Shown: positions 6,862-13,951 of the stretch, piece after piece | Numbering within the stretch: position 1 is the first letter of the stretch | Layout of the letters: every line of letters begins with the position of its first letter | NCBI GenBank assembly: GCA_001839685.1 | Contig: MLAK01000875.1 | Location: 36,796 to 50,746, forward strand | Length of the DNA: 13,951 bases | Reading direction: 5' to 3' | From: Tritrichomonas foetus | Taxonomy: Eukaryota; Parabasalia; Tritrichomonadida; Tritrichomonadidae | Made by a program: the position numbers and the translations under genes | Notes under the pieces: generated by a model | What the model saw: only the letters and a program-made list of their open reading frames with translations | What the model was told of the DNA's origin: nothing | Database searches by the model: none

Positions 6862-6925
6862 GATTTTTCCTCTTCTTTCTCTTTTTTTCATTTTTTTCTC
6901 TTTTTTTCATTTTTTTCTCTTCATT
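6862..6925 (+). repeat. pyrimidine tract with two exact 19-bp units
   Basis: The plus strand is almost wholly C and T here. CTCTTTTTTTCATTTTTTT occurs at 6879-6897 and again at 6898-6916, followed by a partial third start (CTCTTCATTT). The tract begins about 170 bases after the glycosyltransferase stop and ends about 160 bases before the next ATG. It may act in 3'-end formation or simply be slippage-prone filler. Confidence 0.8.
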
Positions 6926-7084
6926 TGGATAGATAGATATAAGTTTATCATAATTCTTTTCTGATTCAATATCAAAATGAGTGTTGTGAATAAAATAAAT
7001 GGATCTCGTTTTAATTCGCCAGATTCAACATGCCATTTTTTCAATACTTTACACCAACAGTTATTAACATATGCTTTCTGAAAC

Positions 7085-8143
7085 ATGAACTTACATGTGA
7101 AAAACGATACAATAAACATCAAATTCATATTTCTTGAAGATCAACAAAACATTGTTGATTTAAAAATTAAAAAGAATCAAACTATAGAATCTATTAAGGA
7201 ATTTTTTTCTAATCGTTCTACTTCCTTACAAAATTTAAACTTTATCTATCAGTCATCTTATATTGATGATAGTGTGAAAATAAATGACCTAGAAATCTCT
7301 GATAATTGTGTAATTTATGTGAGCCACCGATCTTTTTTTCCTCTTAAAGGGCGAAAAATCAAAAATTTATTTGTTTCTCAATTTGGGCTTAAAAACAAAA
7401 TTGGCGTTAATAAATCTTTCACAAATGAATTATTACCTTCAAAAATTCATGTCAGAGATGAATTACTGACTTATGGTTATGAAATCGAAGATATTGAAAA
7501 ATTTATTTTCATCTATGATTATGATATTGACAGCTCTTTATATGGTTTATTCATTGCATCTAATTTATCATATCCATCTTTAACAATGAGTAAAATGATG
7601 ATAGAGGAAGATCCAAGTGAATATTTAATAAAGTTATATGAGTTCTCTTTCAAGAATCCAAAAGATGTTTTTGAAATGGTGAGAATATTATACGAACCCT
7701 CAATTTTTCTGTGGGAAATTGGAATAGATGTGAATAAAATTGATCCAAAATATTTAAAAGATTATTTAAACTTCAAACAGAAAACAAATTATGAAAAATA
7801 TTTAATTCGAAAAAATCCAACAGAAAATTTTGTTCAGTTTATTAATCAAAATCGTTTCATTAAAACCCAAGAAAGCTACATTTTATGTTCAAATCCTAAA
7901 TCTTGTGATTTATTTACTCAAGAAGAAAAAGAAGTTTTGGATGAAAATTTGTTTCAACATCGAAAAATGCTTTTAAACGAATTTCATTACATTCATCAGC
8001 AATTCAAATATCCAGTTTATTTTATTAAAAAAGCACTCGTTGAAACAAATGGAAATATAACTCTTACCCTTGATATTTTAAAAGAACAAGAGCAAAAAAT
8101 TTGGACTTTAACTTTACCGGAATTTGAATTTAATTTCTATTAG
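7085..8143 (+). CDS. divergent ubiquitin-shuttle receptor (Ubl-UBA-STI1/XPCB-UBA, Rad23-like)
   Basis: The ORF encodes 352 residues from ATG to TAG. Residues 11-80 look like a ubiquitin-like beta-grasp domain (INIKFIFLEDQQNIVDLKI, IESIKEFF, LNFIYQSSYIDDSVKINDLE, VIYV), with the usual helix after strand 2 and the ‘lack/reduce’ surface region. Residues 122-160 (RDELLTYGYEIEDIEKFIFI) resemble a UBA domain with GY in place of MGF. Residues 190-230 (NPKDVFEMVRILYEPSIFLW, EIG) resemble the XPC-binding/STI1 helix pair. Residues 298-336 (FIKKALVETNGNITLTLDIL) are the best UBA match. This order is that of Rad23, which carries ubiquitinated proteins to the proteasome and stabilises the XPC repair factor. 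The usual Ala/Pro/Thr-rich linkers are missing and all domains are very divergent, so a trichomonad-specific paralogue is likely. It converges on the downstream gene with a 114-base gap. Confidence 0.55.
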   Translation: MNLHVKNDTINIKFIFLEDQQNIVDLKIKKNQTIESIKEFFSNRSTSLQNLNFIYQSSYIDDSVKINDLEISDNCVIYVSHRSFFPLKGRKIKNLFVSQFGLKNKIGVNKSFTNELLPSKIHVRDELLTYGYEIEDIEKFIFIYDYDIDSSLYGLFIASNLSYPSLTMSKMMIEEDPSEYLIKLYEFSFKNPKDVFEMVRILYEPSIFLWEIGIDVNKIDPKYLKDYLNFKQKTNYEKYLIRKNPTENFVQFINQNRFIKTQESYILCSNPKSCDLFTQEEKEVLDENLFQHRKMLLNEFHYIHQQFKYPVYFIKKALVETNGNITLTLDILKEQEQKIWTLTLPEFEFNFY

Positions 8144-8257
8144 CAGATTCTATATATCTATCTATCAAGAAAAAGAATGAATTAAATAAAAAATTTATAT
8201 GATATAATATACAAGTTTAACATTCGAAATATTTTGACAATATTGTCAACAAAAAAT
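8144..8257. other. convergent intergenic region with a 16-bp palindrome
   Basis: The 3' ends of both neighbours meet here. TTGACAATATTGTCAA at 8234-8249 is a perfect palindrome lying 9 bases beyond the minus-strand stop codon. It could contribute to 3'-end formation of either transcript, but a hairpin with no loop is sterically poor, so a protein-binding site or chance is as likely. Confidence 0.6.
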
Positions 8258-11200
8258 TCAGTGATTTTTCTTAATTTTCTCGTAAAGAAACTTCACTGCG
8301 ACATTATTTGGATCATCTTTCAAAGAAATCTCACAATAATGTGCAGCAGCATTCGAATCCTTTTCAACAATTTCTCCTTCATGTAGAAATTGAGCATATT
8401 GAAGGGCTGCTTGGCTATGGCCACTATCTGCAGCAAGTTTGAAGTAATTAATCATTTCTTTTCTACTTTTCAAATCATCGTCAACAAAAAGTTCATATGC
8501 ATAATTATATTGTGAATTTACATCTCCAAGATCGGCTGCTTCTTTCATGAGTACTCTTGCTTGTTCAATTTCACCATTATTCATCAAAATCTGAGAATAT
8601 TGAGTAAGGCCAAAGAGATTCTTTTTATGAGCAAGTTTTTTCAAGAAGCCAATAGTGGTTGAAGAATTTGGTTCATTTTCCAACAAAATTTTTCCATATT
8701 CTTCAATTGCAGGCTGATAATTTCCATCAACTGATTTCTTAAGGTAGTTTTGAGTTTCGTCTGGCTGATTTTTGAAATTAAAACTAGGATTATTTTTCAT
8801 CAAAATTCTATAAAACTCAAATTGTGCTTGATGATTTCCACAATCTGCTGCCTTTTTAATAGAAAGAATACCTTCTTTATTTTCGAGATTTAAAAGCCCA
8901 TATTTGAACATTGCATCAACATTTCCATTTTTTGCAGACAATTTATATAAAGTTAATGCTCTTTCTTGATTAATTTGTGTTCCTATTCCAGAATAAAGGC
9001 AATCTGCCAGGCACTTTTGTGCTTCAGGATAAGTATCTCTTTTTAAAAGATGTTCAAAAAGTTGAACAGCCCCTGCTTCGTTTTTAGATATTCCTTTTCC
9101 TTCAAGCATGCATTTGGCCAATTGTATTGCTGCTGGTGCATGATCATGTTGTGCCGCTTTATGAAAACAATCAACAGCTTTTTTATAATCAGGTTTAACA
9201 TTGTCTTTCCCTTCAAAATACATTAACCCAAGTTCATAAGTGTCATTTGTATCTTCAGATTTTGATAAATCAACAATTAATGATCTTGAAAGTCGTCTTA
9301 CACATTCTTCTGCTTCTTTATGGTCGTTGCTTGCAGCAAATTGGTAAATTTCTAAAGCTTCTTTATTTTCATTTTGTTTTTCACATAATTGGCCGAGCGC
9401 AAATTGAATGTTTGTATCAAGTTTTTGATAATGTAATTTGGCATAATTATACAATTGCTTAGCTTGTTCTACATTTCCAGCTTTTTCATAATAAATTGAA
9501 GCATTCACAGGATCATTTTTTTCTTCAAACTTTCCTGCAATTTCCATCAATTTACTCCTATCTCCCATTGTCAGCCTCTTTCCAATATTACTATTGTGAG
9601 AGGTGTGATTGGGTGAGCAGATTGATTCTGCGATACTTTCAAGGCATTCACGCCATTTGTGGAATGAACCTTCAATGTCATATTTCATTGAATATTCATA
9701 ATACATGAGTTTTTGTTCAGGATCTTCAATGAATGGAGCCATTTTAAAATATGCAAGTGCATTTCCAGCTTTGACAGCAACATCATAGCATTTTTTTGCT
9801 CGTTCATTATCATTATCTTCAAGGAATTTATCACCCTGTTCAATTAATTGGTTTGAATCTCCAACTAAATAGCTTTCATCGTCACCATAATGATTAATAT
9901 CAAATTCTTTCCCATATTTCTGATAATATTCACTAAAAGCTTTAGGGAAATGAAGAATTGCTGCACGAATTAAATATTTCTCACCATTTATTTCATTAAG
10001 GCGATTTTCTCCATCATTTGTTTCATCTTTTTTCATGCTTTCTTGTTCAAGTTCTGAGAAGAGGTCCATATTTGAAGTTGACATTTGATAAAGTGAGAAA
10101 TTTGCTTTTTGATGATCTTGTTTTGCAGCTTCAATGAAATATTTATAAGCAGTTCGTGGATTCTTTTTCAGAAACATTTTCCCGAGTTGATAATTTGCTT
10201 CAGAATTATTTTCTTTTTCAACAGCCATAGTTAAATACATCTTTTGTTTAACTGGATCTTTATGTGTCGCATTTTTCCATCCTTTTTTGAAGAATTTCGC
10301 TACTTTTAGCATTGATGGAACAAAACCGCCATCAGCTGCCTTCAAAAAGAATGGATAAGCGGAATATCTTGACTTCATGATTGAACCAGTTCCATAAAAA
10401 TACAACATACCAATTTCATGTTGAGCTTCAGGCATGTGGAATTGTTTATCAAGTTTCTTATAAATTTCTATTGCTTTTTTCGCGTTTTTTTGGATTCCAA
10501 TTCCTTCTTTTAAAACATTTGCATATTTGAACATACCTGGTGGATATTCTCGATCTGATGCAAACCTATAAAAATGAACTCCAATACTTAAAACGGAAAC
10601 ACCATTTAAGCTAGGAACATTTCCTTCTTGATCAACCTTTAAGCAAATATCGCCAAATTCAACCATAGATTTACAACTGCCATCAACTGCATCTTCATAT
10701 ATTTGTGTTTCTTCTGGGTCAGTATAACCATACCTCTTTAAAACACTTTTAATGATTGTTTTATTCAATCTTCGATTTTCTACATCATTCAAAGGCATCT
10801 TTCGTTCAGAAAACAATTTCTCAACTTCAACTTCTCGACTTAAAATTCTTCCTTCATTTTTCTCATTACCTATATTTTTATTATTGTTTTCATTGCCTGA
10901 TGATTTATTGCTGATTTCTTTTTCATGAGAATCTCTCTGGTCAATAGTTTTTTTGTCTTTGTTGTTTGTATTATTGATATTAAAAGCAACCAAAGCAATA
11001 TATTCAACAGCTGAATTAGCAACTGATAAAGTTGGCATTGAAGAATTATTAGATTCATTTTGTTGATTTTCAGAAATTGTCTTGTGTGGTGAATTTGAAT
11101 TTGAATTCGGATTACAATTGTTGGAGTTGGAGCTCACAGATTTCGTTGGCTGAATTGAATTTTCAAGAATGTCTTTTGGAGGTGGCCACCCAGATTTTTT

Positions 11201-13762
11201 AATGTATTCATGACCAAGTTTTTCATTTTTTTCGACAAATTTCCCACGAATTAATTCAATTCCATATTTGTACATAAAATGTATATCTCCACAGTCAGCA
11301 GCAAGCTTCATAAATGGCATAGCACGTGGCATATCATTTTTACTCGAAAAATGTTTAATACACTTTTTCATAGATTTCATGTCATTTTCATCCACAGCCA
11401 ATTTTTCAAAAATTTCAATTGCACGTTCTTCATCCTTCATTAAACCGTCACCTTTTAAGAGACACAACCCATAGGTATATAAAGCTTGTGGTTCATTATT
11501 ATCTACAGCCATTTTTATATATTTTACACCTTCAGCTTTATCTCTATATGGCTTTGGTGTACTGTTATTTTGTAGGAAAATCCCATAATTCAGTTGAGCT
11601 TCAGAAAATCCAAGATCAGCAACTTGTTTTAATTGTTTCAGTCCTTTTGGTATATCTTTGGGAGTGCCATCACCGTTAAAGAGCGCCATTGCATAATTAT
11701 TCATACCTTTTATGTTTCCTTGCTGAGCAGAAAGATGAAACATTTCAAAACCTTTTCTCATATTCTCTTCAGATTTTCCAAATTGGCCTTCTTGAAGAAG
11801 AACACCATAGGTTGATTGGGCATCTGAGTTTCCTAATTCAGCGGCAAGTTTATAATAGGTACAGGCTTTAGCAACATCTTGATTTACATTGATGCCATGA
11901 TTATAAATATCTGCAAATTCATTTATAATTTTACCGTCTTTTAAATCGATAAAATCGTTCTCTTGTTCGATTAATTTCATGCTCTTCTTGTCATAAAATT
12001 CCTTTTTAAAAACTTGAAAATTATTTCGAAGGAAGGATTGTATAATCTGATTAGAAAAATCGTTTTGATTATTATTTTGATAATTTAAGACATTATTTTG
12101 AGCTGTGAGCTGTTCAGAAAGCTTTTGAATTTTATCACCAGCTTTAAAATAACCTTTTTCAAATGATTTTCGAAAATAAAAAAGTGCTTCATCTAAATTC
12201 TTTTCGAGACCACCTTTTCCTTTCAGAACACATTTTCCATACTCATAAAAACTCTCTGCAGAATCTGAAAACATTGCCTTTTGAAAATAATGCATCGCTT
12301 CTTTGATATCCTTTTGAGTTCCAATTCCTTTCTTTAAACAAAGACCATATTGATAGAGACCATTACCATGATTCCGATCAGCAGCCATTTTGAAATAAGA
12401 AACAGCCTCATATGTTTTATCCTGATCATTTTTATAGATGTCAATTACTAGCAAACCATATTGAATCATTGCTTCATAATTTCCTAAATCTGCTGCCATT
12501 TTCAAATATTTTTCAGCTTGTTCATACTTTTGTGTATCAATGTTATTTTGGTTATTATTTTTCTGGTTTTCATTGATAAGGTTTTTCAATGCATTTCCAT
12601 AGTGAAAAATTCCAAGTATATTCCCTTTATTCGCAGATTCCTTCAAATAAGATAATCCACTATCAAGGTTTTTTTGAATGCAAACACCAGAAATTAAAAT
12701 TAAGCCATATGTTGTTTGTGCTTGAGTGTTATGTAAATCAGCTGACTTTTTAAACAAATTAATTGCCTTTTGTATTAACTCTTTTGCCTTTTCAGGATTA
12801 CCTCCTGTTTCACTTGCTTGTTTTAAATATAATTCGCCTAATAAAAGCATTGCATCTGTGTCTTCGATATTTGCAAGTGTTTCAATATAAATGATTTTTG
12901 AAAATTTATCGAATAGTGACGAGATATGATGCTTTAATATATAAAATGATTGATCTTGAAATTTATCAATAACAAATTCAAAATTTGGCCGATTTTTTGG
13001 ATTTGGATCCATACATTTCGCTATTATATCTATTAAAAATGGACATAAATTATAAATATAGTCTTTATGTCCTTCAAAAATCAAAGTTCCCCAATTATGT
13101 TCGAGATTAGGGGAAAAATAACTCGATAAAAGACGACACATTAAAAGTCCATAAGAATAAATATCAGTCTTTGTTGTAGGATTCTTTGGATCTAAATCCC
13201 GTGCAGCATAAGGTGAAGAAACAAATGATCCTTGATAGTATAATGATTTGAATTTATATAAGCCAAAATCAGAAACATAACATTGCTTAGCTTTATCAAC
13301 AATAATATTTGATGGACATAAATTTCCATGAATTTTAAAATTTGAATGTAATTTATGCATTCCAATAGCAACAGCAAATAAGCAATTCAATGAGTCTTTC
13401 AATTCCCAATTATTGGCCATTTGTACCTCTTTTCGAAGAATTTTGTGAAGAGTAATTTGAGATATGCATTTTGCCCCCAAAGTCGGCTTTGGAGACGCAT
13501 TGTAATGATTGAAATCACAAAAAGAAAATAATTTGTAACTCAGGACAGTTTGATGTATTTCACATGATATGTCATAGTACATTTTAGCGAATGCCTTTTG
13601 CTGCTCAGAATTACAGGAAACGTTAAACGTTTTGAAAATATATTTCATATTCGGATTGGCTTTTTCGAAAGCGAGACGGATTGTTGTATTTTGGTTTTGA
13701 TGAATGATAACTTCGTCACAATAATCGGAGAGATTGGCCAATCCGCTCACTACAAGCGACAT
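8258..13762 (-). CDS. pseudokinase with about 28 Sel1-like repeats, 1,834 residues
   Basis: One uninterrupted ORF runs from ATG (13762) to TGA. Residues 1-270 form a TKL-like kinase fold: a Lys in YIFK (K44), an alpha-C Glu around E68, the catalytic-loop region IHGNLCPSNIIV (144-155), DFG at 165-167, an APE-like PYAARD (184-189), DIYSYG (200-205) and NRP (257-259). There is no glycine-rich loop. HRD has become HGN and the following Lys is Cys (C149), so it is probably catalytically dead. From about 302 onward there are about 28 Sel1-like repeats (for example NSDAQSTYGVLLQEGQFG, GMFKYANVLKEGIGIQKNAK). They form blocks at 302-538, 607-858, 1031-1217 and 1451-1819, separated by Asn-rich linkers, a Ser/Asn-rich linker (about 859-1010) and degenerate stretches. 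Sel1 repeats form superhelical protein-binding solenoids, so a signalling or assembly scaffold is likely. Kinase-plus-Sel1 proteins are a large family in Tritrichomonas. There are no membrane segments. Confidence 0.88.
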   Translation of the reverse strand: MSLVVSGLANLSDYCDEVIIHQNQNTTIRLAFEKANPNMKYIFKTFNVSCNSEQQKAFAKMYYDISCEIHQTVLSYKLFSFCDFNHYNASPKPTLGAKCISQITLHKILRKEVQMANNWELKDSLNCLFAVAIGMHKLHSNFKIHGNLCPSNIIVDKAKQCYVSDFGLYKFKSLYYQGSFVSSPYAARDLDPKNPTTKTDIYSYGLLMCRLLSSYFSPNLEHNWGTLIFEGHKDYIYNLCPFLIDIIAKCMDPNPKNRPNFEFVIDKFQDQSFYILKHHISSLFDKFSKIIYIETLANIEDTDAMLLLGELYLKQASETGGNPEKAKELIQKAINLFKKSADLHNTQAQTTYGLILISGVCIQKNLDSGLSYLKESANKGNILGIFHYGNALKNLINENQKNNNQNNIDTQKYEQAEKYLKMAADLGNYEAMIQYGLLVIDIYKNDQDKTYEAVSYFKMAADRNHGNGLYQYGLCLKKGIGTQKDIKEAMHYFQKAMFSDSAESFYEYGKCVLKGKGGLEKNLDEALFYFRKSFEKGYFKAGDKIQKLSEQLTAQNNVLNYQNNNQNDFSNQIIQSFLRNNFQVFKKEFYDKKSMKLIEQENDFIDLKDGKIINEFADIYNHGINVNQDVAKACTYYKLAAELGNSDAQSTYGVLLQEGQFGKSEENMRKGFEMFHLSAQQGNIKGMNNYAMALFNGDGTPKDIPKGLKQLKQVADLGFSEAQLNYGIFLQNNSTPKPYRDKAEGVKYIKMAVDNNEPQALYTYGLCLLKGDGLMKDEERAIEIFEKLAVDENDMKSMKKCIKHFSSKNDMPRAMPFMKLAADCGDIHFMYKYGIELIRGKFVEKNEKLGHEYIKKSGWPPPKDILENSIQPTKSVSSNSNNCNPNSNSNSPHKTISENQQNESNNSSMPTLSVANSAVEYIALVAFNINNTNNKDKKTIDQRDSHEKEISNKSSGNENNNKNIGNEKNEGRILSREVEVEKLFSERKMPLNDVENRRLNKTIIKSVLKRYGYTDPEETQIYEDAVDGSCKSMVEFGDICLKVDQEGNVPSLNGVSVLSIGVHFYRFASDREYPPGMFKYANVLKEGIGIQKNAKKAIEIYKKLDKQFHMPEAQHEIGMLYFYGTGSIMKSRYSAYPFFLKAADGGFVPSMLKVAKFFKKGWKNATHKDPVKQKMYLTMAVEKENNSEANYQLGKMFLKKNPRTAYKYFIEAAKQDHQKANFSLYQMSTSNMDLFSELEQESMKKDETNDGENRLNEINGEKYLIRAAILHFPKAFSEYYQKYGKEFDINHYGDDESYLVGDSNQLIEQGDKFLEDNDNERAKKCYDVAVKAGNALAYFKMAPFIEDPEQKLMYYEYSMKYDIEGSFHKWRECLESIAESICSPNHTSHNSNIGKRLTMGDRSKLMEIAGKFEEKNDPVNASIYYEKAGNVEQAKQLYNYAKLHYQKLDTNIQFALGQLCEKQNENKEALEIYQFAASNDHKEAEECVRRLSRSLIVDLSKSEDTNDTYELGLMYFEGKDNVKPDYKKAVDCFHKAAQHDHAPAAIQLAKCMLEGKGISKNEAGAVQLFEHLLKRDTYPEAQKCLADCLYSGIGTQINQERALTLYKLSAKNGNVDAMFKYGLLNLENKEGILSIKKAADCGNHQAQFEFYRILMKNNPSFNFKNQPDETQNYLKKSVDGNYQPAIEEYGKILLENEPNSSTTIGFLKKLAHKKNLFGLTQYSQILMNNGEIEQARVLMKEAADLGDVNSQYNYAYELFVDDDLKSRKEMINYFKLAADSGHSQAALQYAQFLHEGEIVEKDSNAAAHYCEISLKDDPNNVAVKFLYEKIKKNH

Positions 13763-13951
13763 TTGATCGAGCTTCCAAATTTGACCTTAAGCATTGAAAA
13801 AAGGGGATCTATTTTGCTTCACTTTTTATAAAATTGATATTTCTCGAGTTCCACTGATTTGTTTAGAATAATATCTATACAAAACAAATGAATAGATATA
13901 AATTAACATGAATAATACATCGTATAAAGATATTTTGAATCAACTTTTTCT
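13763..13951. other. upstream region of the pseudokinase-Sel1 gene
   Basis: AT-rich sequence upstream of the minus-strand start. An inverted repeat ATATCTAT (13871-13878) and ATAGATAT (13892-13899) with a 13-base spacer lies about 110 bases before the start codon. No initiator-like motif is obvious. The short plus-strand ORF 13598-13831 overlaps the gene and is a shadow. Confidence 0.5.

Larger units (their letters stand above)
6695..7084. other. intergenic region with short tandem repeats
   Basis: This 390-base stretch lies between two plus-strand genes. It contains two exact copies of AATTGTACAAC in tandem (6840-6861) and then a pyrimidine tract. The remainder is AT-rich. A six-codon upstream reading frame (ATG at 7071) ends in a TGA that overlaps the start codon of the next gene; whether it is transcribed is unknown. 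A 73-codon minus-strand ORF across the tract (6907-7128) overlaps the next gene and I do not accept it. Confidence 0.55.

Noticed and set aside
6907..7128. 73-codon minus-strand ORF
   Set aside because: It covers the pyrimidine repeat and the start of the ubiquitin-receptor gene; much of its tail is a translation of the repeat.
1..13951. CRISPR arrays, tRNA or rRNA genes
   Set aside because: No spaced repeat array and no tRNA B-box-like or rRNA-like sequence was seen. The 20-bp array has no spacers.

Overview
The window looks like nuclear DNA of a parabasalid (trichomonad) flagellate, most likely close to Tritrichomonas foetus. The evidence is very AT-rich DNA, compact intronless genes on both strands, a huge protein joining a TKL-like (pseudo)kinase to Sel1 repeats, a flagellar axoneme protein and a GT31-type glycosyltransferase. 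The species is an inference; no rRNA or tRNA gene is present to settle it.

Layout. 1-1575 holds no convincing gene: a 20-bp tandem array at the left edge, a possible decayed reading frame on the minus strand (154-450), a 92-bp inverted-repeat structure (560-651), and a region of raised GC (about 1000-1500) with a 123-bp-spaced direct repeat. A GC-rich 22-bp motif occurs three times, as the two arms of the hairpin and again at 1548-1569, so 560-1569 could be the remains of a DNA transposon with terminal inverted repeats. At 1576-1959 (minus) lies a short secreted beta-helix/adhesin-like ORF whose stop lies just before the third motif copy. 2421-3785 (plus) is a CFAP99-like axonemal coiled-coil protein. 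3786-5593 is a long gene-poor stretch with ambiguous bases (N) and several minus-strand reading frames that look protein-like but are broken by stops and frameshifts (about 4054-5270). 5594-6694 (plus) is a type II membrane glycosyltransferase related to Fringe/C1GalT. 7085-8143 (plus) is a divergent ubiquitin receptor with Rad23-like order (Ubl, UBA-like, STI1/XPC-binding-like, UBA). It converges on 8258-13762 (minus), which encodes 1,834 residues: an N-terminal pseudokinase (HGN in place of HRD) followed by about 28 Sel1-like repeats in blocks separated by Asn/Ser-rich linkers.

The genes do not form a pathway or operon; each appears to be an independent transcription unit, as is usual in trichomonads. 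The links are cell-biological only: flagellum (CFAP99), secretory-pathway glycosylation and surface (GT31, beta-helix ORF), and ubiquitin and signalling scaffolds. No CRISPR, tRNA, rRNA or intact transposase was found. I found no stretch close enough to the Trichomonas vaginalis initiator consensus (TCA+1-type) ahead of any gene to call a promoter.
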